Shown piece after piece: positions 1 to 7,047 of a stretch of 9,493 bases of DNA. The notes below the pieces were generated by a model that was given only the letters and a program-made list of their open reading frames with translations, made no database searches and was not told the DNA's origin. The stretch is from Thermotogae bacterium. GTDB lineage: Bacteria; Thermotogota; Thermotogae; UBA12178. Position 1 is the first letter of the stretch; each line of letters starts with the position of its first letter. The translations under genes were made by a program, and so were the position numbers. The DNA is taken from contig QNAP01000053.1 of NCBI GenBank assembly GCA_003641795.1, positions 1-9,493 on the forward strand, in the 5' to 3' direction.

Positions 1-685
1 GATCCACACCGATCAGTTGGGGGAGTACGTATCCACTCGCCACAAGTTCAACTTCGAGTGGATCGAGGCTCACGATCTTCCAGACCTCACCTTTCTTTGT
101 TGCAACGTAAATCCATCCCGTGAGTTTGTCTACGACCATGTCACGACATTGAGAAATACCAGACTTTTTGAGGTTCCAAGCTTTAAAGATGTTTCCATCG
201 CTTGCTATCAATCTGTCGTTAGAACCGTCAAGAATCAGTAACTGTTCGTCCAAGATGTCTGCAGAAACCGGCGTGTAGAAATACTCCACCCCACTTCGAA
301 AGCCTTCCACAACTGAGGACTCCTCGATATCAGCGACTTTTGGGTGAACCAGCCTTCGCTGAAGTACCGTGTCTATCATCTCGCTCAAGTAGGCAACTTC
401 TGGTCGATAAGCAAAGAGAGAAACGTTGTTTAACTCTTCGCGCGCCTTTTGTACATTGCCCTCTTCGAGGTCTAACTTGGCTAGAAAGTACCAAAACTCC
501 GGAATGTCCTCTAGATAGACCTCTCCCGCCATGGCTTTGGTGAGTGCTTCGCGCGCCACCGTGAATTCTCCTTTTCCCCAATGTATCAGAGCCTCAGCAA
601 AATGCTGACGCGCCACATCCCCAGGATCTATCGGAAAGATCGCAATCGCTAAGAGCAAAAAAAGTGGCACAAGAATGCGTCTCAC
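1..685 (-). CDS. Secreted TPR plus beta-propeller (NHL-like) protein, C-terminus beyond window
   Basis: Partial gene; 228 N-terminal residues are visible and the frame stays open to the window edge. The GTG start overlaps the plsY stop as GTGA, with a GGAG element about 9 nt upstream, so the two are probably translationally coupled. Residues 2-17 (RRILVPLFLLLAIAIF) form a basic plus hydrophobic signal peptide, so the product is likely periplasmic or outer-membrane associated. Residues about 24-89 look like two TPR-type helical hairpins (ARQHFAEAL..GEFTVAREAL and FWYFLAKLDLEEGNVQKAREEL). From about residue 149 the sequence changes to beta-propeller blades, for example DMVVDKLTGWIYVAT at 182-196, as in NHL/SMP-30-type repeats. 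TPR plus propeller proteins usually serve as scaffolds in envelope complexes. No enzymatic residues are recognisable, so the role is unknown. Frame and start are fairly certain; the blade family is inferred. Confidence 0.8.
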   Translation of the reverse strand, partial: MRRILVPLFLLLAIAIFPIDPGDVARQHFAEALIHWGKGEFTVAREALTKAMAGEVYLEDIPEFWYFLAKLDLEEGNVQKAREELNNVSLFAYRPEVAYLSEMIDTVLQRRLVHPKVADIEESSVVEGFRSGVEYFYTPVSADILDEQLLILDGSNDRLIASDGNIFKAWNLKKSGISQCRDMVVDKLTGWIYVATKKGEVWKIVSLDPLEVELVASGYVLPQLIGVD

Positions 686-1290
686 CTTCTGACTCCTCTT
701 TTCACCATCGCCACTAAGTCTGTTCTTCGCTCTGTGCCTCTAAGCAACCGCGAGATGTTGCTTCTGTGCTGGAAGATGGAAAGAAGAAGCATTACGACAC
801 CCCAACTACCCACTTGGGGTCCCCCTACGACAAATCCTATGACAGCCGCCACGGAGAGCCCTATGAGTGAGGAAATAGAGACGATCTTTGTGGTGAGGGC
901 GAAGAGTAACCAACTGCCGAGAAATCCCCATCCTCCCAGAGGACAGATAGCAAAGTACGCGCCCACGGTGCTCCCCACGCCTTTTCCGCCTTTGAAACCA
1001 AGCCACACAGGATAATCGTGCCCCACTACGGCTGCTGTTGCAGCTATCAAAGACGGTACCATTCCTCCGTAGTGGAGGGCTATCATGCTGGGGATGAACC
1101 CTTTAGCGCCGTCGAGGAACATGGCAATTACACCCCAAGGAAACCCAGCGGCACGCAGTGCGTTGGTACCACCCACATTACCGCTCCCAACTTCTCTCAC
1201 GTCCACTCCACGAAGCAAAGGGATGATGTAACTGAAGGGTATCGAACCAAAGAAGTAGCCGATCACTCCCCACAAAAGCATCTGTATCAT
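682..1290 (-). CDS. plsY: Glycerol-3-phosphate acyltransferase PlsY
   Basis: PlsY is the integral membrane enzyme that transfers the acyl group from acyl-phosphate to sn-glycerol-3-phosphate, the first step of phosphatidic acid synthesis. The 202-residue length is typical. All three family motifs are visible: GSGNVGGTN at residues 35-43, the glycine-rich phosphate loop with GHDYP at 90-94 and FKGGKGVGST at 99-108, and HRSNISRLLRGTE at 175-187. Hydrophobic stretches around 3-25, 50-72, 78-90, 110-135 and 138-173 fit the five-helix topology. The ATG overlaps the tgt stop (ATGA), and its own stop overlaps the next gene's start (GTGA). Its expression is therefore tied to the operon. Only a G-rich stretch, GGGGG, serves as a modest ribosome binding site. 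A second Met at residue 4 could be the start but has no better site. PlsX is not in the window. Confidence 0.96.
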   Translation of the reverse strand: MIQMLLWGVIGYFFGSIPFSYIIPLLRGVDVREVGSGNVGGTNALRAAGFPWGVIAMFLDGAKGFIPSMIALHYGGMVPSLIAATAAVVGHDYPVWLGFKGGKGVGSTVGAYFAICPLGGWGFLGSWLLFALTTKIVSISSLIGLSVAAVIGFVVGGPQVGSWGVVMLLLSIFQHRSNISRLLRGTERRTDLVAMVKRGVRR

Positions 1291-2393
1291 ATGGACGCCC
1301 CCGCTGAAACTTCGGATAAGAATTCCCTTTTGAACTCCAAAAAACTGTCGTTTTTGATAGTTCTTCCGATCTTTCTCACAAACTGATTCATGAAATGCAA
1401 ATTGTGGATGGAAAGAAGCGTCATACCAAGTGCTTCCTTTTTATGAAATAGATGGTGGAGATAACCTCGCGAGAAATTCCTGCAAGTGTAGCAATCGCAA
1501 TCTTCGTCAATAGGATGCGTATCTGATCGATGAACCGCCGATTTGATGTTCAACTTTCCCTTCCACGTCATGGCGGTACCGTGCCGCCCCACTCTTGTGG
1601 GATAAACACAGTCAAACATATCTATACCTCGTTCCACCGCTTCAAGGATCAACTCCGGTGTTCCAAGCCCCATGAAATATCTGGGTCTATCCTCTGGCAG
1701 GATGGGTAACACCACATCCAGCATCGCCACGGTCTCTTCAAAAGTCTCACCAACACTCAATCCTCCAACGGCGTAACCATCGAATCCAATTGCCACAGTT
1801 TCTTTCGCGCTGTATTCGCGCAGTTTCTTCGAAACTCCTCCTTGGACTATTCCAAAGAGCGCTTGGTCTTCTCTGCTATGTGTTTCTTTGCATTTGAGGG
1901 CCCATTGGAGTGTCCTGTCTACAGATCGCAGGATTTCATCAGGATCTGCATAAGGATCGACACACACATCGAGAACCATTGCAATGTCAGAGCCCAGTAT
2001 CTGTTGAAATTCTGTCGAAAGCTCGGGACTTAAGAAGATGGTACTCCCATCGATAGGGGATTTAAAGAAGACACCTTCATCGGTTATCTTTCGCTGTGCG
2101 AGACTGAATACTTGAAATCCTCCACTATCGGTGAGTATGGCGCCCGTCCATGACATGAAGCTGTGCAAACCGCCAAATTTCTCTATCACATCCCTTCCAG
2201 GCTTGAGGAGTAGGTGAAAAGTGTTGGAAAGGATCATACCGTATCCTATCTCATTCAAAAAGATATGCGGAACAAAACGTACGGCAGCATTTGTAGCTAC
2301 CGGCATGAAGACGGGCGTTTCAATGTCTCCGTGCGGAGTGTGTAAAATCCCCGTTCTTGCCTTTCCACTTTTGTGTGTTACTTCGAATTTCAA
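1287..2393 (-). CDS. tgt: Queuine/preQ1 tRNA-guanine transglycosylase
   Basis: Tgt exchanges guanine 34 in the anticodon wobble position of GUN tRNAs (Asp, Asn, His, Tyr) for preQ1, the queuosine precursor. The 368-residue length matches bacterial Tgt. Visible catalytic elements are D89 in LTDSGGFQVF, D142 in LDVC, GIVQGGV (181-187), and the nucleophile-region motif DMFDCVYPTR with D261. The zinc site is C299, C301, C304 and H330, with the family's 31-residue C-to-H spacing. GGLSVGE at 210-216 has Val where eukaryotic queuine enzymes have Gly, consistent with preQ1 use. The start is TTG, 2 nt after the cyclodeaminase stop; MKFEV aligns with the known N-terminus of the E. coli enzyme and GAGGAG lies about 11 nt upstream. 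Queuosine synthesis genes (queC-queF, queA) are not seen here. Confidence 0.97.
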   Translation of the reverse strand: MKFEVTHKSGKARTGILHTPHGDIETPVFMPVATNAAVRFVPHIFLNEIGYGMILSNTFHLLLKPGRDVIEKFGGLHSFMSWTGAILTDSGGFQVFSLAQRKITDEGVFFKSPIDGSTIFLSPELSTEFQQILGSDIAMVLDVCVDPYADPDEILRSVDRTLQWALKCKETHSREDQALFGIVQGGVSKKLREYSAKETVAIGFDGYAVGGLSVGETFEETVAMLDVVLPILPEDRPRYFMGLGTPELILEAVERGIDMFDCVYPTRVGRHGTAMTWKGKLNIKSAVHRSDTHPIDEDCDCYTCRNFSRGYLHHLFHKKEALGMTLLSIHNLHFMNQFVRKIGRTIKNDSFLEFKREFLSEVSAGASI

Positions 2394-2395
2394 GC

Positions 2396-3007
2396 CTACG
2401 GTCTCTCCTCAACCAACTTCAGAATGCGGCTATACGATCCTTCAATCTGGGATCTTAGCTCCTTGGTCTCCTCGTTCATCGTTTTCACAAATTTCTCGTC
2501 CTTTATGGATTTGAGATTGATGTTAACATTTTCCAGTGCGATCTTGAAGGCCGCCATGGCGAGATGAGCCGAGCTTGCCACATCACTGATGGCGTTCTTG
2601 TTGCCCCACTCCGCTAAAGGTTCCAACTCCGAGAGAATACTACGCGCACACCGCGCAACTTCAAATGGGACCTCAGCTGCTCTTTTCAGTGCCTTTTGTA
2701 TAGCCGCTTTTCTTTCTTCACCTTTTGGAAGTTTGAAGGCTGCCATCACCGCATCGAAAGCTGCAACGTCTTCATCAGCGAGTTCTTGAAGTTTCTGAAT
2801 CCTCTCTTCCATTTCCTCTACGATCTTTTCCATTTCTGGTTCATACTCTTCATATCCGCTCTTGCCCAACGTCAACCCGGCCACCATCTTCGCGAGGGCA
2901 GCCGCAAACGATGCGACAACAGCTCCAACAGCTCCGCCGCCTGGGGTGGGGGTTGGAGCACCCAGCTCTTTGCAGAAATCCCCTATTGGTAATTTACCGA
3001 TATCCAT
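2396..3007 (-). CDS. Stand-alone FTCD_C-family cyclodeaminase / methenyl-THF cyclohydrolase-like protein
   Basis: 203 residues covering only the cyclodeaminase domain of formiminotransferase-cyclodeaminase (Pfam FTCD_C; the family also includes FchA-type methenyltetrahydrofolate cyclohydrolases). It probably acts on a one-carbon-substituted tetrahydrofolate in the cytosol. Family marks are TPTPGGGAVGAVVASF (residues 19-34), a mainly helical central part with ADEDVAAFDAV (77-87), GNKNAISDVASSAHLA (135-150) and NVNINL near the end. No formiminotransferase domain is fused or adjacent. The ATG chosen here is preceded by GGGGAGG 7-8 nt upstream, embedded in the last codons of deoC, and lies 1 nt after the deoC stop. 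An upstream GTG at 3061 would add 18 residues read out of the deoC frame and is unlikely. T. maritima TM1560 is, from memory, the crystallised homologue. FolC, upstream in the same block, is also a folate enzyme. The exact reaction is unproven. Confidence 0.9.
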   Translation of the reverse strand: MDIGKLPIGDFCKELGAPTPTPGGGAVGAVVASFAAALAKMVAGLTLGKSGYEEYEPEMEKIVEEMEERIQKLQELADEDVAAFDAVMAAFKLPKGEERKAAIQKALKRAAEVPFEVARCARSILSELEPLAEWGNKNAISDVASSAHLAMAAFKIALENVNINLKSIKDEKFVKTMNEETKELRSQIEGSYSRILKLVEERP

Positions 3008-3008
3008 C

Positions 3009-3728
3009 TTATGACCTCCCCACGATTGTAACGCCGGAACTGGTACCCAATCTACTGGCACCCGCGCGTATCATGGCGACGGCATCCTCTCGCGTTCTTA
3101 TCCCTCCCGAGGCCTTAACTCCCATATCTTCACCCACAACGAACTTCATCAGATGGACGTCCTCCACTTTCGCGCCAGAAGGGGCGAATCCCGTAGACGT
3201 CTTCACAAAAGCCGCTCCAGCAAGCTTTGAAATCACACACGCCGCGATTTTTTCGTCCCTGGTCAAGTACGCCGTCTCGATAATCACCTTCACGGGGACA
3301 TCCACCGCTTCCACAACAGCTTTTATGTCGTCATAGACTTCTTCCCATTCCTGAGACTTAAGGAAACTTACGTTGATCACCATGTCAATTTCCTGCGCAC
3401 CGTTCTTCACGGCAAAGGCAGCCTCGGCGGCCTTCGCTTCACTGCTCGTTGCTCCCAGTGGGAATCCCACAACAGTGACGAGTTTTACCTTGGTTTCCTT
3501 GAGCGTCTCTGCCGCTATTGGCACATAACACGGATTAACACAAACCCCAAGAAACTTGTGTTCCAAGGCTTCTCCCAAAAGTTTCTTGATATCTGCCGTG
3601 GTGGCGGTGGGTTTGAGGTTGGTGTGTTCTATGTAGCTTGAGAGATCGCCCACCTCAATTCGTGGAAGCTCAAAGCTGTACTCCCTTTCGACCCGCGCAA
3701 CAGCCTCTTCAATCGCCCTTTCGATCAT
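3009..3728 (-). CDS. deoC: Deoxyribose-phosphate aldolase
   Basis: DeoC is a class I aldolase that cleaves 2-deoxy-D-ribose 5-phosphate to acetaldehyde and glyceraldehyde 3-phosphate, the last step of deoxynucleoside catabolism. With the ATG at 3728 it has 239 residues. Visible motifs: IEHTNLKPTAT (33-43), GVCVNPCYV (61-69), VVGFPLGATSSEAK (86-99), and IDMVIN with catalytic D115. The Schiff-base lysine is K176 in FVKTSTGF, and the proton-relay lysine K205 is in VKASGGIRT. The ATG follows GGAGGAGAGAGG with 7-nt spacing. The frame stays open upstream to a GTG at 3815, but that extension reads through a promoter-like sequence, lacks a ribosome binding site and has no DeoC-like residues. The TAA stop is 1 nt from the next gene. 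The nearby nucleoside-binding protein could supply related substrates, though it is on the other strand. Confidence 0.97.
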   Translation of the reverse strand: MIERAIEEAVARVEREYSFELPRIEVGDLSSYIEHTNLKPTATTADIKKLLGEALEHKFLGVCVNPCYVPIAAETLKETKVKLVTVVGFPLGATSSEAKAAEAAFAVKNGAQEIDMVINVSFLKSQEWEEVYDDIKAVVEAVDVPVKVIIETAYLTRDEKIAACVISKLAGAAFVKTSTGFAPSGAKVEDVHLMKFVVGEDMGVKASGGIRTREDAVAMIRAGASRLGTSSGVTIVGRS

Positions 3729-3774
3729 CCTCTCTCCTCCAGCGCAAGTATAGCATGGCAGACAGTAGCTCCAA
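3729..3774 (-). promoter_or_regulatory. Predicted promoter and RBS of deoC within the operon
   Basis: Reading the minus strand, TTGGAG (3774-3769) is followed after 16 nt by TATACT (3752-3747), a good sigma-70-type -35/-10 pair. The predicted start of transcription falls near 3740, right at the GGAGGA ribosome binding site (3740-3735). The leader would then be only about a dozen nucleotides. It lies in the only sizeable gap (3729-3847) of the minus-strand block and suggests that deoC and the genes after it can be transcribed apart from folC-ruvA. Confidence 0.6.
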
Positions 3775-3847
3775 TATTCAATACCATTCAGAAGTCGTCC
3801 ATGGACCTTCGCCACGTAGATTTCTTTGCCAGTGGATCACAAGCAGA

Positions 3848-4441
3848 TCACGAAGAAAAGATCACTCTGAGTGCTTCTTTCACGATCTTTTCTACTTCTA
3901 TATCCTTCCCCAGCTTTTCAACAGCCGCTTTAACAGCGACAGCCGCTTCTGATTTGCTATAACCCAAAGCCATCAGTGCCTCCACCGCTTGAGATAGATG
4001 AGCATCCTTGGTATCAATCACATTTTCGGTCATGGAAACAATCTCATCTCCAAGCCTTTTGAGCTCGAAGAGGAGCCTTTCGGCCATCTTTTTCCCCACG
4101 CCAGGGACTTGTTGGAGAATCGTGAGGTCATCGTTCTTTATGGCTGATTTGAGATCTTCTTCTTTTAGATGTGACAACAATCGCAATGCCGTCTTTGGCC
4201 CAATCTTCGAAATCTTTATCAAAACGTTGAAAATCTTCTGACGCTGAGGGTCGAGAAAACCGTAAAGCTCGATGCCCTTTTCACTAAAGACGGAACTCAC
4301 CAGAAGTTTCGTTCTCACTCCAGGACGCAGCTCGGACTCTGTCCAACTATCCACGAAAACCCCAAATCCTATCCCGGAAACATTGATGACAACGCTGCCC
4401 GAATCAACAGACTCCACCAAACCTTCAAGTGACACGATCAT
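3848..4441 (-). CDS. ruvA: Holliday junction branch migration protein RuvA
   Basis: RuvA binds four-way DNA junctions as a tetramer and loads the RuvB motor for branch migration. At 197 residues it is near the usual family length. An OB-fold domain covers about 1-62 (MIVSLEGLVES..GIGFGVFV). Two helix-hairpin-helix DNA-binding motifs follow: ISKIGPKTALRLL (77-89) and LQQVPGVGKKMAERLL (109-124). After a linker (about 131-145) comes the small RuvB-contacting three-helix domain, with AVEALMALGYSKSEA at 152-166. The ATG at 4441 gives the typical RuvA N-terminus (MI..L.G) and has AAGGGG upstream. A GTG at 4459 would add six residues and is less likely. The start lies inside the end of folC (17-nt overlap), implying translational coupling. 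Neither ruvB nor ruvC is in the window. Confidence 0.97.
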   Translation of the reverse strand: MIVSLEGLVESVDSGSVVINVSGIGFGVFVDSWTESELRPGVRTKLLVSSVFSEKGIELYGFLDPQRQKIFNVLIKISKIGPKTALRLLSHLKEEDLKSAIKNDDLTILQQVPGVGKKMAERLLFELKRLGDEIVSMTENVIDTKDAHLSQAVEALMALGYSKSEAAVAVKAAVEKLGKDIEVEKIVKEALRVIFSS

Positions 4442-5759
4442 ACTCGAGACCCCTTTCACCGCTCAAGACATAGTTTCTCACATGTCCGACAAGATATAAG
4501 GAACCACAAACGAGTATGGTCTCACCAGGTTGGGTTTGAGAGACCACGTATTCCAGACCTTCTACAGGGTCCTCGCGATACTCCACTGCCGAAAAACGCG
4601 CCTTGATGAAGTCGTACATCTCTCGACTCTTAGTTGACCGATAGGTCATTGGCTTCGTCACAACAAATAGCCGGACACGATCTTTGATTCTCTCGAACAT
4701 AGCTGGATAGTCCTTATCGTCTACAACACCGAAGAGGCAGGGTAAATCAACGTTCGGCAGGTAAATATCAAGAGTGGTACGAAAAGCTTCCATGCCCGCT
4801 ACGTTGTGCGCTCCATCGAATATGACCTTCCTTTCCTTGTAATTCAAAGCTTCAAAACGCCCTGGCCATGAAGCAAGGGCAAGTCCTTTCCTCACTTCCT
4901 CTTCTTGGAACGTTTGTCCAACGTTTTTCAGGAAAACCTCCGTTGCAGCCAACGCTATGGTGGCATTTTTGAACTGATGAACGCCGTTCATTTTGATTAC
5001 CACATCACGCAACTTATGGTCCATTCCCACGTAGTTGAAACGATTGTTGTTCAGCTCCATAGAGGCGCTGGAAAAGCTAAAATCACTTTCCAGCACATGG
5101 AGAGTCGCTCTACGACTTTGAACCACGTTTCTAATGACGCTCAACGGTTCTGGGGTGGTTTCTCCACAAACCACATCCACGTGATTCTTGATCACCCCAG
5201 CTTTTTCCCGTGCTATCTCTTCGAGAGTGTTCCCCAAAAGATGCATGTGATCGTATGAAATGTTCGTTATCACCGCTACGTTAGGTCTTACTACATTGGT
5301 GGCATCGAGTCTTCCGCCCAATCCCACTTCTATCACCGCTACATTCACGTTCTGTCTTTTGAATATCTCAAAGGCCAGAGCCGTACTGACTTCGAAGAAA
5401 CTGGGACGAGTCTCCTCGCCTTCTGCCCCCATGGATTCGATCAAGGGTATCATGTCGGTGAGAGCTTCGACGATGGCTTCCTCCGAAACCGGCATACCGT
5501 TGATCAAAAAACGTTCCCTGAAGGACCACAAGTGAGGTGAAATGTATGTTCCAACTTTAAAGCCGGAGTTTGAAAGGATCGAGGTTAGGAAAGCACAGAC
5601 AGATCCTTTACCATTGGTGCCGGCTACGTGGATTACATGATACTCGTGTTGCGGGTTGCCAAGGAAATTCGACAAACGCTGGATGCGATCAAGACCCAGA
5701 CGAATCTTCTTGAAACCGAGCCTGTTGTAAAGATAGTCGAGCGCTACCTTGTAGTCCAA
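4425..5759 (-). CDS. folC: Folylpolyglutamate synthase / dihydrofolate synthase family protein
   Basis: FolC is a Mur-ligase-like ATP-dependent enzyme that adds glutamate to dihydropteroate and/or to reduced folates, trapping and activating them. The 444 residues carry the whole family pattern. The P-loop is AGTNGKGSV (46-54), followed by ISPHL and FRERF (73-84), and the Mg/ATP-binding EVGLGGRLDATN (144-155). SYDHMHLLG is at 168-176, and the REKAGVIK region (184-191) holds the lysine that is carbamylated in homologues. In the C-terminal half are SWPGRFEAL (297-305), FDGAHN (314-319) and the closing CGSLYLVGHVR (418-428). The start is TTG with GGTGAGGG upstream and a consensus promoter behind it, so this is the first gene of the minus-strand block. 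Whether it also makes dihydrofolate cannot be read from the sequence. It shares a block with another folate enzyme at 2396-3007. Confidence 0.96.
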   Translation of the reverse strand: MDYKVALDYLYNRLGFKKIRLGLDRIQRLSNFLGNPQHEYHVIHVAGTNGKGSVCAFLTSILSNSGFKVGTYISPHLWSFRERFLINGMPVSEEAIVEALTDMIPLIESMGAEGEETRPSFFEVSTALAFEIFKRQNVNVAVIEVGLGGRLDATNVVRPNVAVITNISYDHMHLLGNTLEEIAREKAGVIKNHVDVVCGETTPEPLSVIRNVVQSRRATLHVLESDFSFSSASMELNNNRFNYVGMDHKLRDVVIKMNGVHQFKNATIALAATEVFLKNVGQTFQEEEVRKGLALASWPGRFEALNYKERKVIFDGAHNVAGMEAFRTTLDIYLPNVDLPCLFGVVDDKDYPAMFERIKDRVRLFVVTKPMTYRSTKSREMYDFIKARFSAVEYREDPVEGLEYVVSQTQPGETILVCGSLYLVGHVRNYVLSGERGLEYDRVT

Positions 5760-5797
5760 GAATATCCCTCACCGATTAGTGGATTTCGCAGTTCTGG

Positions 5798-5826
5798 ATT
5801 ATACCATCTGAAGGCAAATTTTTGAA
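5798..5826 (-). promoter_or_regulatory. Promoter of the folC-ruvA operon
   Basis: On the minus strand, TTCAAA (5826-5821), a 17-nt spacer and a perfect TATAAT (5803-5798). TGG directly before the -10 box also gives an extended -10. Transcription should begin near 5791, about 30 nt before the TTG start, with the GGTGAGGG ribosome binding site in between. Confidence 0.75.
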
Positions 5827-5875
5827 CATTCGTGACCGCAGCTATCCAGGAAGAGAGCAATCACTAAACTTTACA

Positions 5876-5903
5876 TTGTCGACCTCGGTCGGCGAGGTAT
5901 AAT
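5876..5903 (+). promoter_or_regulatory. Promoter of the BMP-amidohydrolase-LysO operon with internal inverted repeat
   Basis: TTGTCG (5876-5881), a 16-nt spacer and a perfect TATAAT (5898-5903). The spacer is almost entirely a perfect inverted repeat, ACCTCG-gtcgg-CGAGGT (5882-5898), whose right arm ends on the first base of the -10 box. A dyad there would place a bound regulator directly on the polymerase site, which typically means repression. The TTTACA at 5870 is closer to consensus but sits 22 nt away, too far for a normal -35. The ATG of the first gene is about 43 nt past the predicted start, with AGGAGG at 5941-5946. Confidence 0.7.
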
Positions 5904-5952
5904 GAAGAAACGGTCCATACTTCCTGAATAAACTTCAGAAAGGAGGAAGAAA

Positions 5953-7020
5953 ATGAGGAAGTCTCTTTGGGCGGCAGTTGTGCTACTATTGACGATTCTA
6001 CCGGTTTTCGGGTTCAAAGTGATCATGGTAACCGACGCCGGTGGACTGGGTGACAAGTCATTCAACGATGGCACTTGGCGCGGCATCCAAATGGTAGCAG
6101 AAGAACTCGGAATTGAGACAAAGGTGATTCAAAGCTACGAACAGGCTGATTACATCCCCAACCTCACCAAAGCAGCACAGGAAGCAGACGTAGTTCTGGC
6201 AGTAGGTTTTTTGATGACTGATGCTTTAGCTAAAGTAGCTCCTCAGTTTCCCAACACCTACTTCGTTGGAATCGACTTCGCTCTGGAGAATTATCCTCCC
6301 AACCTGATCACTTTCGTCTTTAAGGAACAAGAGATCGGCTTCGTGGCAGGGTACATTGCCGCTGCTATGACTAAGAGCAATATGGTTGGTTTCACAGCTG
6401 GAATGCCAATACCACCAGTGGAAAGATACCGTGTGGGTTTTGAGACCGGCGTGAAGCTCTACGCGGACCTCCACGGGAAGAACATCACCGTGTTGAAAGG
6501 ATACACACAAGCATTTGGCGACCCCAAAAAGTTCAAAGACCTAGCCGTTAGTCAGTTCGCTCAAGGAGCGGATGTGATCCTTGCGGGTGGACCCGGAGTC
6601 ATAGAAACAGCCATGGAGCATTTCACGGCCTTGGCTGGAACTTCCGATCTCGTGGGTCTCATTGATTACTATTATGAAACCGGTAAGGGGTTCTTCGCTA
6701 TCGGTGTGGACATGGACCAGGACTATATGGCACCGGGAGCTGTCCTATGCAGCGTTTTGAAAGGTGTGGATATCGCAGCTTACTATGGTGTGAAGTGGGC
6801 TTTCGAGGGTACCTTCAATGCAGGGCTCAAGGTGTTGGGTATGAAAGAAGTCGGTAGCATTCTCAGTCCCATGAAGTACACTAAAGGGCTCGTGCCGACT
6901 AAGGTCCTCGCCGAATTGGAGTTCCTCTCGAGTTTGGTTAAGAAGAGGGAACTGGTGATCCCCGATACCCAAGAAACTTTTGACGCTTTCGTCACACCAC
7001 CCATCGAGTTCCCATTTTGA
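5953..7020 (+). CDS. BMP/PnrA-family ABC substrate-binding protein, probably nucleoside-binding
   Basis: 355 residues of the basic-membrane-protein (Bmp/PnrA/Med) family, periplasmic binding proteins that mostly deliver nucleosides to ABC importers. Residues 1-20 form a signal peptide (K3 then WAAVVLLLTILPVFG). There is no lipobox cysteine, so it is probably a soluble or differently anchored protein rather than a lipoprotein. Family motifs are VTDAGGLGDKSFND (26-39), GADVILAGGPGV (205-216, in place of the usual GGTG), IGVDMDQD (250-257) and CSVLKGVD (266-273). Their Asp and Lys residues typically contact the nucleoside. The stretch between 217 and 248 is longer than in many homologues. AGGAGG lies 6 nt before the ATG. 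It is the first gene of a plus-strand operon, but no BMP-type ATPase or permease genes are present here, so its transporter must be encoded elsewhere. The ligand is inferred, not shown. Confidence 0.92.
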   Translation: MRKSLWAAVVLLLTILPVFGFKVIMVTDAGGLGDKSFNDGTWRGIQMVAEELGIETKVIQSYEQADYIPNLTKAAQEADVVLAVGFLMTDALAKVAPQFPNTYFVGIDFALENYPPNLITFVFKEQEIGFVAGYIAAAMTKSNMVGFTAGMPIPPVERYRVGFETGVKLYADLHGKNITVLKGYTQAFGDPKKFKDLAVSQFAQGADVILAGGPGVIETAMEHFTALAGTSDLVGLIDYYYETGKGFFAIGVDMDQDYMAPGAVLCSVLKGVDIAAYYGVKWAFEGTFNAGLKVLGMKEVGSILSPMKYTKGLVPTKVLAELEFLSSLVKKRELVIPDTQETFDAFVTPPIEFPF

Positions 7021-7027
7021 AGTTGAT

Positions 7028-7047
7028 GGGGAAGTGTGAGCTTCCCC
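7028..7047 (+). terminator. Hairpin after the binding-protein gene, partial terminator or 3' stabiliser
   Basis: GGGGAAG-tgtgag-CTTCCCC is a perfect 7-bp stem starting 7 nt after the stop codon, followed by only three T residues. The short T tract makes full termination doubtful. A hairpin here often lets the binding protein be made in excess of downstream products, by attenuation or by protecting the upstream mRNA. No convincing promoter was found in the 97-bp gap, so the amidohydrolase probably depends on read-through. Confidence 0.55.

Noticed and set aside
330..581. Overlapping frames on both strands inside the TPR-propeller gene
   Set aside because: Low-complexity, Arg/Ser/Pro-rich translations typical of shadow frames; the minus-strand frame from the GTG at 685 is continuous and domain-bearing.
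3008..3061. N-terminal extension of the cyclodeaminase from a GTG at 3061
   Set aside because: It would overlap deoC in another frame; the ATG at 3007 has GGGGAGG just upstream and a family-typical N-terminus.
3797..3806. Perfect 10-bp palindrome GTCCATGGAC in the ruvA-deoC gap
   Set aside because: Too short to be significant alone, no T tract for a terminator and upstream of the promoter boxes.
3729..3815. N-terminal extension of DeoC from a GTG at 3815
   Set aside because: No RBS, no DeoC-like residues, and it covers the predicted promoter; the ATG at 3728 has a near-perfect RBS.
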